Positions 43,494-51,695 of a stretch of 64,000 nucleotides of DNA are shown piece by piece. The position numbers were made by a program, and so were the translations under genes. Origin of the DNA: Pseudomonadales bacterium. GTDB taxonomy: Bacteria; Pseudomonadota; Gammaproteobacteria; Pseudomonadales; DC-out160. The stretch spans positions 113,384-177,383 of the forward strand of contig JAHRWA010000020.1 of assembly GCA_019090455.1 (NCBI GenBank), written 5' to 3'. A model generated the notes under the pieces. That model had not been told where the DNA came from. It searched no databases and saw nothing but the letters and a program-made list of their open reading frames with translations. Positions within the stretch are counted from its first letter, which is position 1, and the number at the start of each line of letters is the position of its first letter.

Positions 43494-45313
43494 GACGCAC
43501 CTGTCGTCTTAAAATTTAATGTGGACTTTTGCATATCCCACGCAATTGTCGGACAACGCTCAGCACAGAGACCACAGTGAAGACAAAAATCTTCGTTCTT
43601 CACCATTACTCGCTGTGTCTTTAGCGGCTCAGAAACCAACAAACTTTGCTCAGTATTATCAGCCTTTGCAAGCAGACGATTTCTTAACTCAAGCTCTTCC
43701 CCGTTATCCGTGAAGGTAATGCAATCTGTCGGGCAGATATCAACACATGCATCGCATTCTTTGCACAAAGACTCGGTAAATACAGTTTGAATATCACAAT
43801 TTAAACATCGGTTAGCTTCTTTAAGTGCTAACGATTCATCGTAACCAAGTTCCACTTCCATAGAAATATCTTTCACTGCAATACTCAAATCTGCGTGAGG
43901 CACCAAGTTTCTATCGCGCTCGTCAATGTGATTATCATATCCCCATTCATGCAATCCCATTTTTTCACTTTGCATGGAAAAACTATCCACGGGGCGATCG
44001 GCCTTCATATCTTTTCCTTGGCAGAAAAGATCAATTGAGATAGCTGCTTGTCTACCATGAGCTACAGCCCAGATAATATTCTTAGGGCCGAATGCGGAAT
44101 CCCCGCCAAAAAAAACCTTTTCATGAGTCGAGTTCATAGTAATTTCGTCAACAACAGGAATTCCATATTGGTTGAACTCAATGCCACTATCCTCTTCTAT
44201 CCATGGGAATGCATTTTCCTGACCAACAGCAACAATAACATCGTCGCAAGCAATAAACTCTAAAGGCTCTCCCAGTGAAACCAAAGTTCGGTTACCTTGA
44301 TCATCAAATACCGCCGAAACTTTGTCGAACTCTAGGCCTATCAATTTTCCGTTTTTAACGACAAATGACTTTGGCACATGATTATTAATGATAGGAATTC
44401 CTTCCTGAATTGCATCGTCTTTCTCCCAAGGCGACGCCTTCATTTCTTCGTAACCACTACGAACCACTACCTTAACATTTTCACTACCGAGCCTTAACGC
44501 TGTGCGGCAGCAATCCATTGCAGTGTTACCCCCACCCAAAACAATCACTCGTTTTCCTATTGATTGGATGTGTTCAAAAGTAACCCCGGTCAGCCAATCA
44601 ATGCCTAAATGAATATTGGCAGCACCTTCTTCCAACCCGGGCAAAGAAATTGAACGAGCTTTGGGTGCTCCACTTCCTACAAATATGGCATCGTATTCGA
44701 ATAAACTTTTTATGCCCTTCACTTCAGTATTGAATTGGGTTTTTATTCCCATGTCTATAACTCGATCTACCTCTTCATTTAAAACTGACTCAGGTAAACG
44801 GAAGGAAGGTATTTGTGTTCGAATGAGACCACCTCCAGCATGCTCCCTATCTATAAGAGTGACATCATATCCAAGAGGTAATAAATCGCGAGCAACTGCC
44901 AGTGAGGCAGGCCCAGCACCAATTAGAACAACCCGCTTTCCACTCTTAACGGAGGGAACTGTAGGCATCCATTTGGACACTTCATTCTCATTTTTATTAT
45001 CTGCCGCAACTCGTTTTAAACGACAAATCGCCACGGGTTCTTCATCAACTCTTCCACGACGGCAAGCAGGCTCACACGGACGATCACAAACACGCCCAAG
45101 AATGCCCGGCAGCAAATTAGATTCCCAATTTATTTTATACGCTTCATCAAATTTATATTGAGCTATAAGACGAATATATTCTGGGACCGGGGTATGGGCA
45201 GGACAAGCCCACTGACAATCAACGACCTTATGATAATAGTTCGGGTCAGAAATATTTGTTGGATTCAAAACCACCCCACCTGCATTTAAATCAATGGGAA
45301 AAACGAGAATCAT
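43475..45313 (-). CDS. GltD-like FAD/NAD(P) oxidoreductase with C-terminal 4Fe-4S ferredoxin domains
   Basis: 612 aa. The N-terminal Fe-S domain (CQWACPAHTPVPEYI, VCDRPCEPACRRG) and two dinucleotide-binding folds (VLIGAGPASLAVARDL ~132; VIVLGGGNTAMDCCRTA ~250) match the glutamate synthase small-subunit family. GGDSAFGPKNIIWAVAHGRQAA binds FAD. The C-terminus adds two ferredoxin motifs, CKECDACVDICPTDC (~527) and CLHCGLCAERCP (~581). It most likely links NAD(P)H and ferredoxin for the KorAB enzyme encoded immediately downstream (19-nt overlap). The start ATG 45313 lies in the loop of an 8-bp inverted repeat. It is not a true gltD, because no large subunit is near. Confidence 0.9.
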   Translation of the reverse strand: MILVFPIDLNAGGVVLNPTNISDPNYYHKVVDCQWACPAHTPVPEYIRLIAQYKFDEAYKINWESNLLPGILGRVCDRPCEPACRRGRVDEEPVAICRLKRVAADNKNENEVSKWMPTVPSVKSGKRVVLIGAGPASLAVARDLLPLGYDVTLIDREHAGGGLIRTQIPSFRLPESVLNEEVDRVIDMGIKTQFNTEVKGIKSLFEYDAIFVGSGAPKARSISLPGLEEGAANIHLGIDWLTGVTFEHIQSIGKRVIVLGGGNTAMDCCRTALRLGSENVKVVVRSGYEEMKASPWEKDDAIQEGIPIINNHVPKSFVVKNGKLIGLEFDKVSAVFDDQGNRTLVSLGEPLEFIACDDVIVAVGQENAFPWIEEDSGIEFNQYGIPVVDEITMNSTHEKVFFGGDSAFGPKNIIWAVAHGRQAAISIDLFCQGKDMKADRPVDSFSMQSEKMGLHEWGYDNHIDERDRNLVPHADLSIAVKDISMEVELGYDESLALKEANRCLNCDIQTVFTESLCKECDACVDICPTDCITFTDNGEELELRNRLLAKADNTEQSLLVSEPLKTQRVMVKNEDFCLHCGLCAERCPTIAWDMQKSTLNFKTTGASCIVKV

Positions 45314-45321
45314 TTCTCGTT
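45302..45321 (-). promoter_or_regulatory. Hairpin around the start codon of the kor-operon flavoprotein gene
   Basis: On the minus strand the sequence reads AACGAGAAATGATTCTCGTT: perfect 8-bp arms with a 4-nt loop that contains the ATG. It could hide or present the start codon in mRNA, or be a DNA operator. The assigned ATG has only a weak ribosome binding site (GAGA) inside the upstream arm. Confidence 0.5.
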
Positions 45322-45531
45322 AGCGAATACCTCTAAGAGTACGATAAAACACAATCGAATGTCCCACCTTTTTCGTAGGTTTTATCTATAGAAATGCTGC
45401 TTTATAACTACTAAGATAACTAAAGTGTTACGAGATGTTGCGCCAAATTTATCCCCCCGACTAGCAGGAAAAACCCAACGGTATCCTCGACCAACTCAAT
45501 TGCTACACCAACAACAAGCCGATGTATTTTA

Positions 45532-46194
45532 TCATTTCAAAGTTATCATCAAAGAAGAAGCTTCCGCAGTAACCTCACCATCGACAGATAGTGTTCCCTT
45601 CACTACTGTCCTACGACCCGATTTACGCTCTGCCTTTGCCTCAAAATGGATGTCAGTCAGCAAAGGTGTCGGCTTAAGATATCGCACAGATAATTTACCC
45701 GTAAACCCTAAACTCCCCGTTACCTGCTCTGCTCGAGACAAAACAGCATCGAACATCGACGCAATAACACCACCATGAATATGATCAGGTGGCCCTTGAT
45801 ACCCAACACCAAGATTTCCGGTAGCATAAACTGTTTCGCCAACGACTCGATACTCCAGCTCGGGACACATAGGATTAGAGCGCCCAACCAGAGGATCAGA
45901 ATCAAACAGATCATAAATATCTTCAAGAGAAGCTTGCCCCACGCTGCATCTTCTGCGAATGCTCGACATATCTCGTTGCGGGTATTTCTCAATTCTTGAC
46001 GCTATCGCTCCCACTTGATCGGCAATATCGCTAAGTTCCGCCTCTGAGATATCTACACGAGGAAGAAGATGTAGAATTGATTTAATATTTTTAGACAGGC
46101 GACGAAAACCCTTAACCTTAGCCGGCATGCCCCTCATGATTTCTCTTTCAACTATTCCAAAACCATCAATAAGTGTATATTTATTCTTCGCCAT
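45532..46194 (-). CDS. PaaI-like hotdog-fold thioesterase
   Basis: 220 aa. The C-terminal ~130 residues form a hotdog domain with GPPDHIHGGVIASMFDAVLSRA (catalytic region), TGKLSVRYLKPTPLLTDIHFEAKAERKSGRRTVVKGTL and a short end. The N-terminal ~85 residues are helical and unassigned (FGIVEREIMRGMPAKVKGFRRL). Such enzymes hydrolyse acyl- or aryl-CoA thioesters; the substrate is unknown. It is read in the same direction as the kor operon with a 218-bp gap, so probably from its own promoter. Confidence 0.85.
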   Translation of the reverse strand: MAKNKYTLIDGFGIVEREIMRGMPAKVKGFRRLSKNIKSILHLLPRVDISEAELSDIADQVGAIASRIEKYPQRDMSSIRRRCSVGQASLEDIYDLFDSDPLVGRSNPMCPELEYRVVGETVYATGNLGVGYQGPPDHIHGGVIASMFDAVLSRAEQVTGSLGFTGKLSVRYLKPTPLLTDIHFEAKAERKSGRRTVVKGTLSVDGEVTAEASSLMITLK

Positions 46195-46620
46195 TATTCA
46201 TCGTTCTTTTGCTGTTGAAATGAAGGCCGAATCTTATCACGCTTAACTAAAGGAGGTATTACTTCTACGGAGCCGATTTGATTAAGAATTCAATCGCACG
46301 AGAAGTGTTCTTCTAACCTGAATACCAGATCGTATTTTAAATCCCTGACAAGCAAAACGTAATGGTAATTATTCTCATTAGCAGTTATAGTGGAAAGGCG
46401 TAGTAGGACAAATACCTTTTGATGTCTTTTTGATATAAAAACAAAGTGTTATGTCCTATCCGCTACTAAAGGTCTCCAATTCTTTCGTTAACATTAAGCG
46501 TTTCTATTCCAGCCGCTGTAATCGGCGAACGATAATCATATTTTTTCACCTAAACCTTCGTGCTTCTTTATTTCGGATTTATCGAATTCAAATCAAGTCA
46601 TACTTAGGGGTAATGCTAAA
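46195..46620. promoter_or_regulatory. Divergent intergenic region, thioesterase / polyferredoxin
   Basis: 426 bp without a credible ORF. It contains the Fur-box-like site at 46358-46376 and a TTATAG element shortly after it that could be a -10. AGGGG at 46606-46610 is the probable ribosome binding site of the polyferredoxin gene. Confidence 0.55.
46358..46376. promoter_or_regulatory. Fur box candidate
   Basis: CGTAATGGTAATTATTCTC matches 14 of 19 positions of the Fur consensus GATAATGATAATCATTATC. It lies 245 bp upstream of the polyferredoxin/P19 iron genes and 164 bp upstream of the thioesterase gene, so ferric uptake regulator control of the iron pair is likely. Confidence 0.7.
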
Positions 46621-48066
46621 TTGAATACCATAGTCGACAACAATAGCCCTGTTAAGATTTTCGTAAAAGATGTGTCCCCCCTACCCACAAGACATGCATC
46701 AGTAATATGGATAGAGAATCAATTTGTCAAACACCGAGACAAATTATTATGGGTCCATATTTTTATGTTTTTCGCTTTCTTAGGGATGCTATTCGCGCCT
46801 CTTTTTTTACCTGAATCAGCAGAAAACGCTACTCCGCTAAATGATTTCACTGTTCTTGCAAATTATCTTATTTGGGGTTTATGGTTTCCGTTGGTTTTTC
46901 TATCTGTCATTTTCAGTGGCCGTAGCTGGTGTGGCATATTGTGCCCGATGGGAGCTGCATCCGAATGGGCCAACAAAATTGGTCCTCAATGGGCCATTCC
47001 AGCCTGGGTCCGCTGGGAAGGCACTCCCATTGTTAGCTTCCTTGTCATTACGATTCTGGGTCAAACCCTTGGAGTGCGCGATCACCCTGAAGCCATTGCT
47101 TTAGTATTTGGGGCCACCCTTTTGGCTGCGCTACTACTTGGTTTTTTTGTCGGTAGAAATAAAAGAGCATGGTGCCGACACATGTGCCCCATAGGGCTAT
47201 TGCTGGGAGTTTTCTCTCGATTGGGAGCAATACAATTTACACCTAAGTTTAAAAAATCAGGCGGCGATTCCTATACCGAACAAGGAATTTGCCCTACGAT
47301 GATTGATATAAACCGAAAAGAAGAATCACGCCATTGCATAGAATGTTTTCGGTGCGTCCACCCAACAGCAAAAGGCGGATTACGGTTAGATATTCGCAAA
47401 CCGGGTACTGAAATCGAAAACATTCGGCAACATAACCCCAATTTAGCCGAAGTTTGGTTCTTTTTTCTTGGCACCGGTGCAGCGTTAGGCGGATTTTTAT
47501 GGCTAGTGCTACCACAATATCAAGTTTGGCGACAAACTATTGGGACCTGGTTTATCAATCAAGAGCAGTATTGGATTGGCGAACCTGGCCCCTGGTGGCT
47601 AATGAGCGTACACCCCGATAGACGCGAAGTATTCATGTGGTTAGATTTCTTCACGATAGTTGGCTTTATGCTGACATGTACATTACTACTGGGTGCAGCC
47701 CTCTTTGTTGCGACTCATGCCAGCGCTTGGTTATCTGGATATGTTGGAGGCGACAAAACTCAAAAAGCTCGCTTCACTGAACTCGGTTACCAGTACGCCC
47801 CCATTGCAATGGTCTCACTTATTATTGGCCTCGGGGGCGAGTTATTTGAATCGCTTAGATACCTCGGATTTGGCGATCAAGGCATAGGACTCATTAAGGC
47901 TTCTATTTTCGCTATTAGCTTATTATGGAGCTTACATTTAGGCGCACATATATTACGCAGACAAGGCGTGAAACCCTCGCGCCGCTGGGTACCATTAGTC
48001 CCGGGCTTAGCCGGAAACATAATCGTCGCTTTGGCATGGTGGCCAGCACTTTTTGGAATGTTCTAA
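46621..48066 (+). CDS. Membrane polyferredoxin (NapH/FtrD-like 4Fe-4S protein)
   Basis: 481 aa. An inner-membrane protein with about eight or nine hydrophobic segments. Residues ~100-190 carry the NapH/RdxA-type motifs WCGILCPMG and WCRHMCPIG, and a ferredoxin-like CIECFRCVHP follows at ~238, with another Cys in QGICPTM (~223). In FtrABCD ferrous iron systems the polyferredoxin FtrD is thought to move electrons to or from iron during uptake. The ~200-residue multi-helix C-terminus goes beyond a minimal polyferredoxin. The start is TTG 46621 with AGGGG 10 nt upstream; there is no in-frame ATG before the first membrane segment. The P19-like gene follows by 50 bp, and a Fur box lies upstream. 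Confidence 0.85.
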   Translation: MNTIVDNNSPVKIFVKDVSPLPTRHASVIWIENQFVKHRDKLLWVHIFMFFAFLGMLFAPLFLPESAENATPLNDFTVLANYLIWGLWFPLVFLSVIFSGRSWCGILCPMGAASEWANKIGPQWAIPAWVRWEGTPIVSFLVITILGQTLGVRDHPEAIALVFGATLLAALLLGFFVGRNKRAWCRHMCPIGLLLGVFSRLGAIQFTPKFKKSGGDSYTEQGICPTMIDINRKEESRHCIECFRCVHPTAKGGLRLDIRKPGTEIENIRQHNPNLAEVWFFFLGTGAALGGFLWLVLPQYQVWRQTIGTWFINQEQYWIGEPGPWWLMSVHPDRREVFMWLDFFTIVGFMLTCTLLLGAALFVATHASAWLSGYVGGDKTQKARFTELGYQYAPIAMVSLIIGLGGELFESLRYLGFGDQGIGLIKASIFAISLLWSLHLGAHILRRQGVKPSRRWVPLVPGLAGNIIVALAWWPALFGMF

Positions 48067-48116
48067 ACCTGAGCTCTACCAATCAACTCCACTTAATATT
48101 ATTTGGACCTAATTTT

Positions 48117-48647
48117 ATGAATAAAACCGTCCCTACACTCATCGCTACTTACCTAGCAATCGTAAGCCCTCTCAGTGAAGCTGGAGAAGTACGCATTGGT
48201 GATGCCTACAATAAAAATGGAATGGAAATCGCTGCTGTTTACTTACAACCGGTATTAATGACCCCCATGCTTCCAGGAATGAATAAAGAAACCGACATTC
48301 ATTTAGAAGCCGATATTCATGCATTGGAAGGAAATCAAAACGGCTTCGCACCTGGAGATTGGATACCTTATCTAGCAGTCACATACAACATAACCAAAAC
48401 AGGATCGACCTGGTCAACCACAGGTGCATTCACGCCCATGATTGCATCTGATGGTGCTCATTATGGTAAGAACATTAAATTAGATGGCGCAGGGAAATAC
48501 CATTTAAGCTATCACATTGAGCCACCCGCCTATCAAGGCTTTTACCGACATACCGATAAAGAAACAGGTGTTGCTAAATGGTGGTCTCCCATGGATCTTG
48601 AATGGGACTTTGCCTTTGTTGGCACAGGTAAGAAAGGCGGATATTAA
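48117..48647 (+). CDS. P19/Tp34/FtrA-like periplasmic ferrous iron-binding protein
   Basis: 176 aa from ATG 48117 (GGA about 10 nt upstream). The signal peptide is MNKTVPTLIATYLAIVSPLSEA|GEVRIG. The mature part matches the P19/Tp34 family: KNGMEIAAVYLQPV with the metal-site Glu, MLPGMNKETDIHLEADIHAL with Met and His ligands, GDWIPYLAVTYNI and GAHYGKN. P19 proteins bind Cu/Fe and deliver Fe(II) to an FTR1-type permease. Here the partner upstream is a polyferredoxin and no permease or cupredoxin gene is adjacent. A strong terminator closes the unit. Confidence 0.92.
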   Translation: MNKTVPTLIATYLAIVSPLSEAGEVRIGDAYNKNGMEIAAVYLQPVLMTPMLPGMNKETDIHLEADIHALEGNQNGFAPGDWIPYLAVTYNITKTGSTWSTTGAFTPMIASDGAHYGKNIKLDGAGKYHLSYHIEPPAYQGFYRHTDKETGVAKWWSPMDLEWDFAFVGTGKKGGY

Positions 48648-48733
48648 CCCCAAATTCATACCAAATGTCATAAGCCTACTGCTATAAACCTAATATTGGT
48701 AACCGGTGGTGGGAAAACAGATTTAATAAAAAA

Positions 48734-48766
48734 CCCCATAGTCGAATAACGACTATGGGGTTTTTT
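48734..48766. terminator. Bidirectional rho-independent terminator
   Basis: Perfect 11-bp stem CCCCATAGTCG/CGACTATGGGG with loop AATAA (48734-48760), followed by TTTTTT and preceded by an A-tract. It lies between the convergent P19-like gene (+) and MaoC gene (-), so it can serve both. Confidence 0.93.
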
Positions 48767-48807
48767 ATTAAACAAAACGAATAAACTTAATGCCCTACGT
48801 ATATCGA

Positions 48808-49659
48808 TTACTCTTCAGTGAAAGTCGCTTTCGCTTGATTAAGTACAATATTTCCTTTCTGCGTTTCCATCGTATAAACAGCTTCGCCTTTACCCGTTTT
48901 CCATATTTTTGTAATCAATTGATCACCTGGATAAACCTGGTCTGAAAAACGGCCTGTCATCGAACCAAATTTGGCAGGATCACCACCGCAAAGTGTTTTT
49001 AACAATGCTCGACCCGCAAACCCATACGAACAAAGTCCGTGTAAAAACGGTTTATCATATCCACCAAATTTAGCGAATTGAGGATCAATATGTATAGGAT
49101 TTCGATCACCGGTCAACCGATATAAAGCAGCTTGTTGCTCTAAAGTCGTCTCTTCAACTGTGAAGTCAGGCTCCCCTTCAGGTATAACCACCTTGGTTTC
49201 CTCTGAGCTTGGCCCACGCTCACCACCAAACCCACCAGCCCCTCTTATAAATAAAGTGGCATGAGTGGTATAAAGTAAACCGTCTTTGTCAGATACCTCT
49301 CCCGTCAAACCAATAACAGCCGCTTTACCTTTATCCCAAATTTCAGTAATTTTGCCCACTGCAGTGGCTTTTACCGTCGCTGGCAAGGGCCGATGCAAAG
49401 TAATAGCCTGCTCACCATGCAATAACATCGCAAGGTTAATTTCTACTTTCCCCAAAACTCCGCCCATGATATTTAAACCAGGAACGACACCAAAAGTGGG
49501 AAGTACTTTAGGTCCTCTATTTTCATATATAAAATCAAGATCGTCTTCCGGCATTGCACCTACAGCTAAAGCATAAAGCTGGGCATCTTTTTCACACCAT
49601 TCCACTTCTATAGGGTCGGATTCTAATCCGATCAAATTGCTTGAAATTTTCTCTGCCAT
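48808..49659 (-). CDS. MaoC-family (R)-specific enoyl-CoA hydratase (hydratase 2 type)
   Basis: 283 aa, double hotdog. The C-terminal half has the hydratase-2 signature YRLTGDRNPIHIDPQFAKFGGYDKPFLHG (~183-211) with the catalytic Asp and His. The N-terminal half is the degenerate hotdog that binds the acyl chain. This layout matches the hydratase-2 part of peroxisomal multifunctional enzyme 2, which hydrates long or bulky enoyl-CoAs to (R)-3-hydroxyacyl-CoA. The SCP2-domain gene just upstream on the same strand strengthens the parallel, because eukaryotic MFE-2 ends in an SCP2 domain. Separate transcription is likely, given the terminator between them. Confidence 0.9.
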   Translation of the reverse strand: MAEKISSNLIGLESDPIEVEWCEKDAQLYALAVGAMPEDDLDFIYENRGPKVLPTFGVVPGLNIMGGVLGKVEINLAMLLHGEQAITLHRPLPATVKATAVGKITEIWDKGKAAVIGLTGEVSDKDGLLYTTHATLFIRGAGGFGGERGPSSEETKVVIPEGEPDFTVEETTLEQQAALYRLTGDRNPIHIDPQFAKFGGYDKPFLHGLCSYGFAGRALLKTLCGGDPAKFGSMTGRFSDQVYPGDQLITKIWKTGKGEAVYTMETQKGNIVLNQAKATFTEE

Positions 49660-49718
49660 AGTATTATCACTCTACTTTTATGTTCATTAAATATGCAGTT
49701 TAAAAAGTCCTAATAAAA

Positions 49719-49744
49719 GAAGCCCGCGCAAGCGGGCTTCTTTT
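49719..49744. terminator. Bidirectional rho-independent terminator
   Basis: Stem GAAGCCCGC/GCGGGCTTC with loop GCAA (49719-49740), flanked by AAAA and TTTT. It lies between the SCP2 gene and the MaoC gene, both read leftward, so it should end SCP2 transcription. Confidence 0.9.
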
Positions 49745-49766
49745 ATCATAACCACCGAACAATAAA

Positions 49767-50156
49767 TTAAGCGGTTATTTCAACTATTTGCTGCTGAAGA
49801 GCTTGCTGCTTTTCCGACGCTTGAACAGTTTGCATCGCCATCAACTTACTCATGTCACCTTCAACTTTAATTTGACCACTCATAAAGCCTTGCATACCAG
49901 CTGATTGATCATTTTCAATGAAAAGACGTCTAGCGAGGTCAGCAGGAAGAGTTAGAGTCGTAGGAGCTCCATCTTTATGCCCCTTCTCAATATTACCCGC
50001 ATTCATGCACATATCTCGATCACCGTCATTAACGCCGGTAACAGTGATGTTCAATATTAAATCTTGTAATGCAGCTGGTGCTTCTAAATCACCGGCAGCT
50101 GTAGTCAGCTCAACTATTTTTGTGAACCATTCGTCAGACATAAATTCAAGACTCAT
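49767..50156 (-). CDS. SCP2 sterol-carrier-domain protein
   Basis: 129 aa, a single SCP2 domain: LILNITVTGVNDGDRDMCMNAG, TLTLPADLARRLFIENDQSAGMQGFMSGQIKVEGDMSKLMAMQ. SCP2 domains form a hydrophobic tunnel for sterols or fatty acyl-CoA. There is no signal peptide, so it is cytoplasmic. AAGGAG is well placed before ATG 50156. Lying between the MaoC hydratase and TesB thioesterase genes, it may shuttle acyl-CoA or steroid-like substrates. Confidence 0.9.
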   Translation of the reverse strand: MSLEFMSDEWFTKIVELTTAAGDLEAPAALQDLILNITVTGVNDGDRDMCMNAGNIEKGHKDGAPTTLTLPADLARRLFIENDQSAGMQGFMSGQIKVEGDMSKLMAMQTVQASEKQQALQQQIVEITA

Positions 50157-50547
50157 GTGTCTCTCCTTAACCTTATATATATAGAGTTCACCTAATCAGA
50201 AAATCCTTTTTAGGCAGTAAATTTTTCAATCTCAGTTATCGAACCCGCTCTTCAAACTAATCCCAACGAACCAAGTTAACAATTACCGCCCAGCGTTTAC
50301 TTGCCAACTTTTTCAATGCTGCTTTGACCCTATTGATACACTAGAATCAGAAGCTTTATATTCGCCTGATGTCAGTTTCAAACAACCGTTCGAAAGCCGA
50401 ATTCGTACCATATAAGATAGAACTCGCCATGGCAATAGCATTTAATTTAATTCTGAGCTGCGATGGAGGTCATGATGAAAGATCCTGTCCTTTTTTCATC
50501 ATGGAGCCTATCGTTGCGCGACAACAGAAAAAATTCTGTTTCTTGTT
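50157..50547. other. Intergenic region with an inverted repeat, tesB / SCP2 gene
   Basis: 391 bp with no convincing gene. It contains a 10-bp inverted repeat CATGATGAAA/TTTCATCATG (50471-50480 and 50494-50503, 13-nt loop) downstream of tesB. There is no T-tract on the tesB strand, so it is not a classical terminator. The SCP2 promoter must lie near the right-hand, SCP2-proximal end. Confidence 0.45.
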
Positions 50548-51420
50548 CTAAGGGTTTTCGGGCGGATGCAAACGTATCAATCCTTCTTGCGTAGTCGATG
50601 CAACGAGAACGCCATCCCGGCTATAAATACTACCTCGACTCAGACCTCGCGCCTCAGATGAAGCTGGACTGTCCATCGCGTATAACAACCAATCATTAAT
50701 ATTCATAGGCTGATGAAACCACATTGCATGATCCAAACTAGCCCCCTGAAAACCAGGTTGCATGTAAGTAACGCCGTGCGGCAACATCGAAGTCCCCATC
50801 AAATCAAAATCAGATGCGTAGGCAACCGCGACTTGATGCAATGCAGGGTCATTCGGCAACGGTGTAGAGGCTTTAAACCAAGTATATTTGACCGGTTTTC
50901 TTTTCTCCGCAGCAAATGGATTCGCAGGGTCTACCGGCCTAATTTCGATGGGGCGCGGCTTGGTAAACATCCCTCGGAATTCCTCAGGTATCCTGTCAAT
51001 GATTTGACCCTTAAGCTCTTGCTCATTGGCTAATCCTTCCGGTCCAGGCACATTCGGCATATCTACCTGGTGCTCAAACCCCACCTCCGCCTTCTGAAAA
51101 GAAGCTGACATATTAAAAATGGCTTTTCCTTGCTGAATCGCAACCACACGACGGGTGGTAAAGCTTTTACCATCTCGAATACGGTCCACATCAAAAACGA
51201 TAGGAAGATTGACATTTCCCGGTCGCAGAAAGTAAGCATGTAGAGAATGACAATGCCGCTCGTCAAGCAAGGTACGGTAGGCCGACATCAACGCTTGTGC
51301 CAGTACCTGCCCACCAAATACGTTACGGGTTCCAATGTCGAAAATTCCGCCGCGATACAGATTCTCTTCGATTTTTTCCAAATCGAATGCTTCAATCAAG
51401 CCTTGTACTGATTTGCTCAT
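50548..51420 (-). CDS. tesB: Acyl-CoA thioesterase II
   Basis: 290 aa from ATG 51420 (MSKSVQGLIEAFDLEKIEENLYRG), with AAAGG 7 nt upstream; an upstream in-frame ATG adds an implausible leader. Double hotdog with NVFGGQVLAQALMSAYRTL, HSLHAYFLRPGN, SFTTRRVVAIQQGKAIFNMSASFQ, then ASDFDLMGTSMLPHG, ASLDHAMWFHQP (catalytic Asp) and SRGSIYSRDGVLVASTTQEGLIR (catalytic Thr/Gln). It releases free fatty acids from acyl-CoA in the cytoplasm. Confidence 0.95.
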   Translation of the reverse strand: MSKSVQGLIEAFDLEKIEENLYRGGIFDIGTRNVFGGQVLAQALMSAYRTLLDERHCHSLHAYFLRPGNVNLPIVFDVDRIRDGKSFTTRRVVAIQQGKAIFNMSASFQKAEVGFEHQVDMPNVPGPEGLANEQELKGQIIDRIPEEFRGMFTKPRPIEIRPVDPANPFAAEKRKPVKYTWFKASTPLPNDPALHQVAVAYASDFDLMGTSMLPHGVTYMQPGFQGASLDHAMWFHQPMNINDWLLYAMDSPASSEARGLSRGSIYSRDGVLVASTTQEGLIRLHPPENP

Positions 51421-51695
51421 AAAACAACCTTTCATAGAAGTAAATGGCCTAATTATTAATTTCAAAGCGTGGGGCCTCCATCCATAGCCACACTTAGAAC
51501 ACACTTAAATTCAATAGGTTAAGTGATAACCCTAGAAAATTCTGACAATGTCACAACAAACGATAACCGTCTGGCAAGCCACTAATAGCCATTAGGTACC
51601 TCTTTATTTGCTTGTTGAACAACCACTATAGAATAAACTTATTAAGTAACTGCGCTATCTATTCAGCATAGTTTAGCAATTCGGAGATCTACTAT

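Noticed and set aside
43475..45313. Glutamate synthase small subunit (gltD)
   Set aside because: No gltB nearby; it overlaps korA and has extra C-terminal ferredoxin domains.
46613..46624. Three-codon ORF ATG-CTA-AAT-TGA overlapping the TTG start of the polyferredoxin, as a regulatory leader
   Set aside because: The AGGGG site is only 2 nt from this ATG, too close to use, and is better spaced for the TTG.
50369..50551. 60-aa plus-strand ORF downstream of tesB
   Set aside because: It has no ribosome binding site, overlaps the end of tesB and covers the inverted repeat; it looks random.
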